DNA of 9,286 bases. Source: an uncultured Clostridia bacterium (GTDB lineage Bacteria; Bacillota; Clostridia; TANB77; CAG-508). A program made the position numbers and the translations under genes. Below, one piece after another: positions 1 to 7,800 of this stretch. Position 1 is the first letter of the stretch. Every line of letters starts with the position of its first letter. Location of the stretch: the NCBI GenBank assembly GCA_948663505.1, contig CAPNAQ010000070.1, positions 1 to 9,286 on the forward strand, given 5' to 3'. The notes below the pieces were generated by a model. It was given only the letters and a program-made list of their open reading frames with translations. It was not told where the DNA came from and searched no databases.

Positions 1-42
1 AAAAATGTGACAAAAAGGGACGCCCCCTTTGTCACACTTTTT
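1..42 (-). terminator. Rho-independent terminator closing the two-gene unit
   Basis: The minus-strand RNA reads UGUGACAAAGGGGG, loop CGU, then CCCUUUUUGUCACA, followed by at least five U (bases 5 to 1, at the window edge) and preceded by an A-rich stretch. This is a 14-bp stem with two G-U wobbles and a three-base loop. It lies five bases after the stop codon of the 1596-residue gene. Read on the plus strand the two wobbles become A-C mismatches, so the hairpin fits minus-strand transcription best. The U tract may run on beyond base 1. Confidence 0.92.
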
Positions 43-3000
43 ATTTATTCTCTACAACCTTTTTCTTAATAATAACTATTCCTACACCTGTTATAATTAA
101 TGTTACTATTCCTACTATTGTTGGTGTTACATATTCATGGTTTTCTCCTGTACTTTGCATTATTGTTACACTTTCTGCTGTTGCTGATGTTGGAAATGTT
201 TCCACTACTTTTCCTATTTGTTGTTCTATTATTCTTTCTGTTTCTCCTGTTGTATCTTGTTTTCTTGGTTTTTCTATTTTTACTGTGTCAGCTTCATTTT
301 CAAATACTAAATCATCTGTTATTCCTAAGTATTTTGAAGTATTTAGGTTTATTATCGCTTTTTCTTGTGGTTTTAGTTCCCCTACTTCACTATTACATAG
401 TATTTTTTTGTCTTTTAAATATTCTCCCTTATGTTCACTTATTGGATTTAATTTTTCTAGGTCAATTGTTGTTAATTCTTCCCAGATTGTGTCATTTCTT
501 TCTTGGTTGTATACTAATTCTTTGTCTAAATAATCTACTATTCTAGATGGTTTTACTGTTACTACTTTGTCTGTTGTTAATTTTGTTCCATATAAATAGT
601 ATCTTCTTGACATGTAATCTATTTCACTTATATTTGTATATGTAAATTCATACCCTACCTCCAGTGTTGCTCCTTGTATTAGTTCTTTGTCCATTTCTAT
701 TCTTATATTTCCTTTATAGTCTATCTCTGGTCTCATATATGTTAAATAGTTTTGAGTTCCTGTTATTTTTCCTTCTTCATCTATTTGTATGTTTACTAAT
801 TCTTGTTGATTTGCTAATATCAATTTTACATTTGATACTCTTTTTCTTAGTTCTAGTCTTTGTGCTGGTCTTTCTATTATTCCAAAGTCTACATTTTTTA
901 CTTCAAATATATTTTGTTTTTGTCCTTCTGTTTCTCCTTTTATATATTCTACTCCAAATTCCATTATTGGTGTTGTTGATGTCATTTTTGTTATGATTTC
1001 TCCTGTGTATCCTTCTTTATATGCTTCTTCTATTTTTTCATATATACTTCTGTCTGTTATTTTTGCCATTTGGTTATCTATGTCTAATCTTGTTTCATAG
1101 TTATCTATTGCGTCTGTATTTCTTGTTTCTATGTTGTCTTTATACCAATATTTGTTTCTTTGATTTGCATTATATCTATCTTCATTATATATTGTTCCTT
1201 TATAGTTTTGTACTTTATACGTTTTATCTCCCCAAGTAAATGTTATTATATATTGTCCTGGTATATATTCTTTAAATTCGTACATTCCATCTTTTGTTAT
1301 ATATGTTTGATCTTGTATTCCATTTTGTATTTGGTTTATTTCATGTAATGTTACTTCTATATTGTCTATTGTTTTTTCTTTACCTATATCATATTTTCCA
1401 TTTCCATTACTCTCTTTTCCTGCTTCATTTATTTCTGCTATATCTTCAAATACATTTCCTGTTATTGTTCTTTTTCCTATTTTGTCCCCTGCTTTCACTA
1501 ATAATACTGGTGGTGCTGCTTCTGTATCATCTTCATATGTACTTACTTCTCCTGGTGTTATATTTCCTGGTATTGAGTCTTTGTCTACTGCTGCTACTGT
1601 TCTTAAATTCTCTATTTTACTTACTTCTTCATTATAGTATACTGTGTATGATGATATTTCTGCTATGTTGTATAATAGTTTGTCCTTTGTTACTTTACTT
1701 CTGTCTACTTCTATTGTTTTTGTTTCTGTTCCATTTATTTTTATTCCCTCTACTGTTTCTTCTTCTAATGCTACTTTTATTGCTTCTTTATCCATTTTGA
1801 ATTGTATGTATATTGTTTTTGATTCGCCTGCTCCTATTATTAAACTTCTTCCTGCATTTACTGTTACTGTTTTATATTTTCTGTCTGCTGTATAACCTTC
1901 TTCCCCATATTTTAGTTCTGTATAATTTTGTCCCTTTTCTGGATTTCCTTCTGTATTTATTATATTTCCTATACCATTTATTTGGTATCTTGTATCATAA
2001 TAATTTTGTATTGTATTTATTTCTCCTATATATGTTGACTGATTTTGCATTTCTATTTTATAGTTCAAATATACTTCTAATTCTTTACTTCTATTTGCTG
2101 TATCTGGATCTGTATAAGCTATATCTGACTGATATATTGGTCTTGTGTATGTTCCTATGTTTGCATCTTTAAATCTTGCTCCTATATCCCATACACTTGT
2201 GTCTTTTTTCTCATTTCTTGTTCCATATTTATATATATGCCATTGTCCATTTATTCCTACTTTTATGCTTTCTACATCTTGGGTTAATGCAAAGTCTGCT
2301 TGTGGTTTCTCATATACTCCTAAGTTTATATTCTTTATTTCTAATTCTCCTATTTCCCTTGATATTTTATATGAGTCTTTTGTTGTTGCATTTATATTCC
2401 ATATTTCTTGACTTCCTAATAATTTTACGTGGTTATTTCCTAAATCTTCATCTTCTACATTGGTTGAATCATATACTGCTACAAAATTTTCAGTTCCGTC
2501 TTTATCTAATACTCTTGCTGATTGTCTTGGACCTTCTGTACTGTTTATTGGTCCATTATTTATTACATTTTTTGAATTATCATCTAATATTTTTCTTTCA
2601 TTTCTATCTGTTGCTTTTGACCCATTATCTTTATCAACATTTATTCCTACTGATTGATACATTAATCCATCATATGTGAATTCTATATATAAGCCATCTA
2701 ATTGATCTATTGGTACATGAATAAATCTATATTCTCCTCCATTTATTGTATATATTCCCTTTTCATTTGTTTGTACTTTATTTAATACTTCTCCTTCTTT
2801 ATTTCTTAGTGTTACTAATACATTGTTATATGCCTCATCGTTACTATCATTATCATGATCATGATATAAATCATTTCTTATTTCTGTTTTATCCTGTTTA
2901 TAGTGCTTGTCCTTCCATACATATCCTGATATACTTACATACTTTTGTTTATTTGCTATTTTTACTATATTTTTTTCTTCTATTGTTGTATCACCTTTTC

Positions 3001-4831
3001 TATCATCTATTGTTAATGGTATTCTATCTGGATCTGTTTTTATGTCATAATAATTATGTAGCTCTTCTGTTAATGATATTTCTTTTGCATAATATGTATG
3101 TATTGGTATATGTATTAATTTTTCTGTTTTTCCATCCGCTCCTGTTACAAACTCTTTTGCTTCATTTTCATTTGTTGTCCAATCCATTTTTGCTATTGTA
3201 TTATCTGTTCCTGTTACAAAGTTTTTTCCTATATATTTTCTTATGTTTCCTTCTTCATAATATATCTTAAATACTACTCCCTCTTGTTTTATTGGGCTTG
3301 TTGAGCTTCCTGTATCTGCATCTACTTTTTGTATTTGTATATTTGCATATGGAATATTTAAAAGCTCTACTTTATTTGTTTCTCCACTAACTACAGTTGC
3401 AGACACTCTCTTATGTTCATCTGTTTGTAATTCTACTTTAAATCCTTCTGGTGCTTTTATTTCTTCTATTATATATCTTCCTGGAGCTAAATTATCTATT
3501 GTTACTCCTTCTGTTGCATTATCTATTGTTACTGTTTTATATTCATTTGGTTTTGTTTCTTCATATATTTTATATTCTCCTCCTGAAATATATATCTCTG
3601 TTCCATCTTCTTTTTGCGCTTTCTTTTTGATATTTAGTTTTCCATTCATCTTTGCATTAAATGTTATCTCTTGAGAATGATTTAATGTCTCTTTATTATT
3701 TTTTACTAACATTAATGCCTGTTGCTCATTATTTGACATTAAAACCATTCTAGCTCCATATATAATATATTCTGTTGCTGCATTTATCTTTACTATATCA
3801 TCATTTGATAATTTTTCTTCATCTATAGATATATAAAATTCTTCATTTGGCTCTATATCCACTGGATCTTTATATACTCTACCACTTATCCCCTCATCTT
3901 TATTACCTAAACGATAAACCCAATAATCTGTGTGATATATTTTTTCTTCCCCATTAATACTTAGACTAAAATCCTTTAACTTTTTATTCTTATTTACTTC
4001 TTTATCATTATTTAAATCTTTATATGTTATTGGTCCATACGATAAATATCTATGTCCATCTTCTTGATAAATTTCTTGTTTAGCTTTACTTATATCTATA
4101 TTAAGTTCACCATTCATATACTGTAAATCATTCCAATATAAATCGAAACTATTGTTTTCATCATTTAATATATATTCTTCACTTTCTGCAAAGTTATATT
4201 CTTGATTTGCAAACTCCGATGCTACGATCTCAAAAAATCTATTTGCATAATAATATAGTAATTTTTGTGTATTTGTATAATTTTCGTCATCTCCAAGAGG
4301 AAACCCTCCCTCTTGATTCATTGTATAACTATTTAAATGTCCTGTATTATTTCTTAAAATATAAGCATATCTTGCCAACTCTTTAAGATCTTTACCTGAA
4401 ATTTCTATACCATTGAAATATCCTGTTTCGATTACTTGCCTATTTATTTCTCTAACCTTTTCGACTGTCCAATTCATAGGTCCATTTTCTGCATCATTTT
4501 CTAATGAACCATTCCATTGAAATAACTTTTGTCCTTTCTGTAGACAATAATATTTATAATCATCATTATTTCTAAAATTAATAACTGCTTCTGCATTCTC
4601 ATCAAATGGTTCACCATTAGAAAATACATTTGAAAATCTTAAACCGCTTATTTCATCTCCATTATATAACCAATCAAAATATATAAAATCCTCATCATTA
4701 TCAGCATAGAATGTATGAGTAGGAAGTATCTCACCTGTTTCAGGGTTTCTTTCACCTTTTACACTTGTTGCAATCCCCAAAAATATAATAAGACAAAACA
4801 TTATTACTACTATCTTTTTTATTAATGTCAT
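41..4831 (-). CDS. Large cell-surface adhesin: signal peptide, candidate thioester domain, two Cna-B/SpaA domains, two SdrD B-like modules, C-terminal anchor
   Basis: Complete 1596-residue protein, probably a wall- or membrane-anchored adhesin; ligand unknown. Residues 1-26 form a signal peptide (MTLIKK, hydrophobic core, then TSVKG). Residues about 80-200 hold Cys96 (YYCLQKGQ) and a TQ pair at 188-189, suggesting a divergent thioester domain. Residues 398-495 and 496-630 are Cna-B/SpaA-like domains. Residues 631-770 are SdrD B-like, followed by a DUF11-like stretch to about 1110 that opens with LGVYEKPQADFALTQD. A second SdrD B-like module starts at 1119, followed by FGIIERPAQRLELRK at about 1317. 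A membrane helix at 1571-1588 ends in KKKVVENK and is preceded by MQSTGEN instead of LPxTG. The start is fixed by AGGAGGTGA seven bases upstream and by the signal peptide. It overlaps the upstream gene by one base and is followed by a terminator, so it is the last gene of an operon. The gene call is near certain, the surface role strong, and the individual domain names are judged by motif only. Confidence 0.93.
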   Translation of the reverse strand: MTLIKKIVVIMFCLIIFLGIATSVKGERNPETGEILPTHTFYADNDEDFIYFDWLYNGDEISGLRFSNVFSNGEPFDENAEAVINFRNNDDYKYYCLQKGQKLFQWNGSLENDAENGPMNWTVEKVREINRQVIETGYFNGIEISGKDLKELARYAYILRNNTGHLNSYTMNQEGGFPLGDDENYTNTQKLLYYYANRFFEIVASEFANQEYNFAESEEYILNDENNSFDLYWNDLQYMNGELNIDISKAKQEIYQEDGHRYLSYGPITYKDLNNDKEVNKNKKLKDFSLSINGEEKIYHTDYWVYRLGNKDEGISGRVYKDPVDIEPNEEFYISIDEEKLSNDDIVKINAATEYIIYGARMVLMSNNEQQALMLVKNNKETLNHSQEITFNAKMNGKLNIKKKAQKEDGTEIYISGGEYKIYEETKPNEYKTVTIDNATEGVTIDNLAPGRYIIEEIKAPEGFKVELQTDEHKRVSATVVSGETNKVELLNIPYANIQIQKVDADTGSSTSPIKQEGVVFKIYYEEGNIRKYIGKNFVTGTDNTIAKMDWTTNENEAKEFVTGADGKTEKLIHIPIHTYYAKEISLTEELHNYYDIKTDPDRIPLTIDDRKGDTTIEEKNIVKIANKQKYVSISGYVWKDKHYKQDKTEIRNDLYHDHDNDSNDEAYNNVLVTLRNKEGEVLNKVQTNEKGIYTINGGEYRFIHVPIDQLDGLYIEFTYDGLMYQSVGINVDKDNGSKATDRNERKILDDNSKNVINNGPINSTEGPRQSARVLDKDGTENFVAVYDSTNVEDEDLGNNHVKLLGSQEIWNINATTKDSYKISREIGELEIKNINLGVYEKPQADFALTQDVESIKVGINGQWHIYKYGTRNEKKDTSVWDIGARFKDANIGTYTRPIYQSDIAYTDPDTANRSKELEVYLNYKIEMQNQSTYIGEINTIQNYYDTRYQINGIGNIINTEGNPEKGQNYTELKYGEEGYTADRKYKTVTVNAGRSLIIGAGESKTIYIQFKMDKEAIKVALEEETVEGIKINGTETKTIEVDRSKVTKDKLLYNIAEISSYTVYYNEEVSKIENLRTVAAVDKDSIPGNITPGEVSTYEDDTEAAPPVLLVKAGDKIGKRTITGNVFEDIAEINEAGKESNGNGKYDIGKEKTIDNIEVTLHEINQIQNGIQDQTYITKDGMYEFKEYIPGQYIITFTWGDKTYKVQNYKGTIYNEDRYNANQRNKYWYKDNIETRNTDAIDNYETRLDIDNQMAKITDRSIYEKIEEAYKEGYTGEIITKMTSTTPIMEFGVEYIKGETEGQKQNIFEVKNVDFGIIERPAQRLELRKRVSNVKLILANQQELVNIQIDEEGKITGTQNYLTYMRPEIDYKGNIRIEMDKELIQGATLEVGYEFTYTNISEIDYMSRRYYLYGTKLTTDKVVTVKPSRIVDYLDKELVYNQERNDTIWEELTTIDLEKLNPISEHKGEYLKDKKILCNSEVGELKPQEKAIINLNTSKYLGITDDLVFENEADTVKIEKPRKQDTTGETERIIEQQIGKVVETFPTSATAESVTIMQSTGENHEYVTPTIVGIVTLIITGVGIVIIKKKVVENK
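44..160 (-). other. C-terminal anchor: MQSTGEN, membrane helix, basic tail
   Basis: Residues 1558-1596 of the 1596-residue protein. MQSTGENHEYVTP is followed by a hydrophobic helix at about 1571-1588 and KKKVVENK. The order matches a sortase sorting signal, but the motif is M-Q-S-T-G-E rather than LPxTG. Either an unusual sortase reads it or the helix itself is the anchor. The Thr-Gly-Glu core is kept, which favours a degenerate sorting signal. Confidence 0.65.
872..1477 (-). other. SdrD B-like module 2 and start of its companion domain
   Basis: Residues 1119-1320 of the 1596-residue protein. GKRTITGNVFED opens the domain, NGNGKYD is the acidic loop, DNIEVTLHEI the V-x-V-x-L strand, and TKDGMYEFKEYIPGQYIITF the closing G-x-Y...P-G-x-Y pattern. 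After a Asn/Asp/Tyr-rich stretch it leads into VDFGIIERPAQRLELRKRV. This repeats the arrangement after module 1 (INLGVYEKPQADFALTQDV), so the C-terminal half looks like a duplicated two-domain unit. Confidence 0.72.
2522..2941 (-). other. SdrD B-like module 1 with an Asp/His-rich insert
   Basis: Residues 631-770 of the 1596-residue protein. SISGYVWKD opens the domain in the SdrD B style (G-x-V-W-x-D). NNVLVTLRNKEGEV and the later TNEKGIYTI follow the usual strand order. Between the opening strand and the V-x-V-x-L strand lies a loop with RNDLYHDHDNDSNDE, a dense run of acidic and His residues that could bind metal, probably Ca2+ as in SdrD. The domain is followed by DKDNGSKATDRNERK. Confidence 0.78.
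2942..3346 (-). other. Cna-B/SpaA-type domain 2 with isopeptide triad
   Basis: Residues 496-630 of the 1596-residue protein. NIQIQKVDADTG has Lys502 in the first strand, TYYAKEISLTEE has Glu584, and VKIANKQKY has Asn627. The pattern matches a second isopeptide-forming domain directly after the first, with a longer middle part than usual (about 135 residues). It lacks the A-P-x-G motif after the Glu, so it is more divergent than domain 1. Confidence 0.75.
3347..3640 (-). other. Cna-B/SpaA-type domain 1 with isopeptide triad
   Basis: Residues 398-495 of the 1596-residue protein. LNIKKKAQKEDG gives the first strand with candidate Lys403. GRYIIEEIKAPEGF is the classic G-x-Y...E-x-x-A-P-x-G-F signature with candidate Glu457. 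VELLNIPY gives the closing strand with Asn492. These three residues are where Cna-B domains form a Lys-Asn isopeptide bond with Glu as catalyst. Such domains usually stiffen pilins and adhesin stalks. Confidence 0.88.
4232..4594 (-). other. Candidate divergent thioester (TQXA-like) domain
   Basis: Residues about 80-200 of the 1596-residue protein. YYCLQKGQ places Cys96 in a context like the aromatic-Cys-hydrophobic motif of Gram-positive thioester domains. NYTNTQKLLYYY places a TQ pair at 188-189 followed by hydrophobic and aromatic residues, like the TQxAIW motif but with K-L in place of x-A. In known thioester domains the Cys and Gln side chains join and react with host amines. Only two other Cys occur in the whole protein (13, in the signal, and 1479), so Cys96 is the sole cysteine of the N-terminal region. 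The assignment rests on position and motif resemblance. Confidence 0.5.
4754..4831 (-). other. Signal peptide of the 1596-residue adhesin
   Basis: Residues 1-26 have the three parts of a Sec signal: a basic start (MTLIKK), a hydrophobic core (about residues 7-20, VVIMFCLIIFLGIA-like), and a short polar end (TSVKG). Cleavage is probably near residues 22-26. A lipobox is not convincing: the Cys at position 13 is inside the core and lacks the L-A/S-G/A-C context, so an ordinary secreted precursor is more likely than a lipoprotein. Confidence 0.88.
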
Positions 4832-4833
4832 TA
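4829..4833 (-). other. TAATG stop/start overlap between the two surface-protein genes
   Basis: On the minus strand the upstream stop TAA (4833-4831) shares its last A with the ATG (4831-4829) of the downstream gene. This one-base overlap is the usual layout for terminating ribosomes to restart on the next gene. It implies that the two proteins are made from one message in linked amounts. Confidence 0.95.
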
Positions 4834-7800
4834 TCTCACCTCCTCTTTTTTATAAATTGTTTTTCTATATATAAAATAAATTATGATTATAACAATTAAT
4901 ATCGTAACTATTACTAATAATATATAAGAAATAATTTCACCTGTTTTTATATTTAATATTAAATCTGCTGAATCTTGATCATTTTCACCATTTATTTTAT
5001 TACCTGGTGTTGAATTTATATCTTTTATCCCCTTTTCATTATAACTTTCTGCTATTTCTGCTGTATTATTTACTAACCCTGTATTATTAGCTGTCATTGT
5101 TTTAGTAACTACTAATTTTATTTCTTTACTTTCGCCTGGTTTTATTTTTTCATTTGCTAGACTTGTATTATATATATAATTTCCTGATTGATACCAATCT
5201 GTATTCAATTTAGAATCAAATTTATAGTCTGTTGATAAATAATCTACTATTTTTTTAGCATATCCTTCTACTTCTCCAGCATTTGTTACTTTTATTTTAT
5301 ATTCTACTATTACTAATGTTCCATTTATTTGTTTTGCATGTATTTCCGCTTTTGCTAACTTTGCATTATTATATTCTGTTGTTGTTGTTCCTTGATTGTT
5401 TTGTACTGTTACTTTATTTATAAATTTTTCCAATTTTAAATCAAATATTTTTATTTCTTTTAGACCAATATCTATACTATAAATTCCTCTATCTGTAATT
5501 TTTATTTCATCTGTAACAGCATATTCTCTTTTGTTATTATCTATTGACATAGTCTTACTGAATACATCTGAATTTTTACTTTCTGAAATACCTTCTGCTT
5601 TATATTTTGCAAGTTCATATTTTTCATTATCATACTCAAAAACTACTATATAACTTCCTTTTGGGATATTTTTTAATATATAATCTCCTTTTTCTGAAGT
5701 TCTTGTCTCTATAATATTTCCTGACTTATTTCTTACCCATGTATTTGTTGTAGTATCTAATAATTTTACTTTTATATCTTTTAAAAGTTTTTCATTTGTT
5801 TCCTTTGCTCCATTATCATTTTGATCTAACCAAGCTGTTCCTCCTATATTGTAATATTTTTCATTATCATCCTCGTCTCCATCATCTTTATCTCCATCAT
5901 CCTTGTCTCCATCATCTTTATCTCCATCGTCTTTGTCACCATCATCTTTATCCTCTGATTCTGCATTTATATTTGCTATAATTTTTATTTCATTTGAAAC
6001 AGCTATTTCTTTATATGTCATTGTTACTTTTCCATAATTAATTAGTTGCTTTACTTCTGCCTCTTCTCCTTCACTTAATTCTGCAATTATTTTTATCTTT
6101 GTTTCACTATTTGCTCTAAATATTCTATTTACTATTATTTCATTACTATATGTTTTTACTTGTTCCTCATTTACATATACATCTAAAACTTTTAATTCTT
6201 TTGGTATATTATCATAAAATTCTGCTCCAAGTATATCTATATCACTTAAATTTTTAAGTACAAATTCATATTCTACTTTTTCACCAGATTTTACCTCAGT
6301 ATTTTCATTTTTAGATATCTGTTCTAAAGATATTTTTATATTATTTACTTCCATTCCAATGTTATTTGCTCTATATTCTTCATCATCTATACTTGCTGTT
6401 GCATTAAATACTATATTTTGGGTTTTTTCATTATTTGTATTTTTAACTTTTATATAAGCATATATTAATTTAAAAGAATTTGCTGGTAATTTCTCTATGT
6501 TCAAAGATCCTTTATACTCAACTTCTTGTGCTAAAATATTAACATCATCTGTTATTCCAACCCATGTTATCTCTGATAACTCATCTGTATTTAATTTTAC
6601 TTTTACATTACTTATATCAGAATTTGATACATTTTCTAATATAGCACATACTTTTACTTTAGATTCAGAGTTAATGTCTATATCTTTATCTGTTACTCTT
6701 TTAACAGTTATTCTTAATCTTCCTTCTTCTACTTGATTATTAATTTCATTACTTTCTTGTGAAATATTATTATATTCAACAGTTACTTTATTATTTAAAA
6801 TAGATCCTTGAGTTGTATCTTGTTTTACTCTTACCTCATATGTATAATATTTTGTTTCACCTATTTTTATAATTTCTGCTGTTTTCTCTACAGTCTTAAT
6901 ATCTACTAATTCATTATAATAATTTTCACCTGTATATTCAGAATTTTCTAATGGTTCTACATATACTGTACCATCTGGTACTTTTCCTACTATTTTTGTA
7001 TTTATTGCATTTTCTGTTCCTGAATTTGTAACTGCCATTTCATATTTTATAACTTCACCTGTTTTTACTTTTGAGTCGTTATTTACTAATTCTCCTCCAA
7101 TATATGCTTTTAGTATTGTTGTCAATACAGGTCCTTGTCCTGTTGTTAATCTTAAATTTTGTTGTTTTACTGTTTCTTGTAGTGCTGTTTCATTTGTATA
7201 ATTTACTTCATATCCTTCTTCTGCTACTTTGTTATATTCTAAGTTCTCTGGTATTTCTATACTATATTCTAGTCCTATTTCTTCTTGTTTTTCTAGTTCA
7301 TTTATTTGTACTAAATATTTTTTTATAGTTTTTCCATCTTCTATTGTTTCTTTCCATCCATTTTCTTGTTTTGTTATATCATCTGTCGCTTCTACATTTT
7401 CTGTATAATATATTTTTTCTCTTCCTTGTTCTATTCCTGTTACTTCTATTGGTGATGCTACTTTCATGTTAATGTTGTTTGTTCCTTCTACTGCTTCTTT
7501 TGTTGGAAATGTACCCATTATTTTTAAATCTTTTATTTTATTATCTTTATTATTTATTATTTGTTTTGTTATTTTTGCTGTTTTTGCTTCTTGAGCTACT
7601 TCTAATTTTCCTGTTGTTTCACCTTCATTATTTACTTGTTCTATTCCATATTCTTTTATTTCATTTGTTGTTACTATTCCTGAATATGCTATTATTTTTA
7701 TTGGTTGTATTTTTTCTCCTTGTGTTCCTTCATTTGTATATTTTGTTGCTTTTTCATTTGTATATATTAGTTTTACTTGTTCTTCACTACTTGTGTCCTT

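Noticed and set aside
2851..2866. Perfect 16-bp palindrome TATCATGATCATGATA.
   Set aside because: It lies inside the coding sequence and follows from the alternating His-Asp codons. There is no regulatory context, so an operator is not supported.
100..3270. Several open plus-strand frames rich in Leu and Phe (for example 100-546, 664-996, 1294-1800, 2746-3270).
   Set aside because: They are antisense shadows of the Lys/Glu-rich minus-strand gene: complementary AAA and GAA codons read as Phe, Leu and Ser. They lack Shine-Dalgarno sites and recognisable domains.
4800..4870. Possibility that the two genes are one gene broken by a frameshift.
   Set aside because: The upstream protein ends in a membrane anchor with basic tail, and the downstream one begins with a signal peptide behind a strong ribosome binding site. 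This is a real gene boundary.
4860..4960. AT-rich stretch upstream of the second gene as a promoter.
   Set aside because: It is within the upstream coding sequence encoding the Ile-rich membrane helix. No convincing -35/-10 pair with correct spacing could be singled out.
5863..5952. CRISPR-like or satellite array.
   Set aside because: The units are 15 bp, contiguous, in frame and have no spacers. It is a coding repeat.
5221..7330. T7 homopolymer runs (for example near 5250 and 7318) as phase-variation switches.
   Set aside because: The runs are no longer than seven, are common in such AT-rich coding sequence, and both frames are intact.
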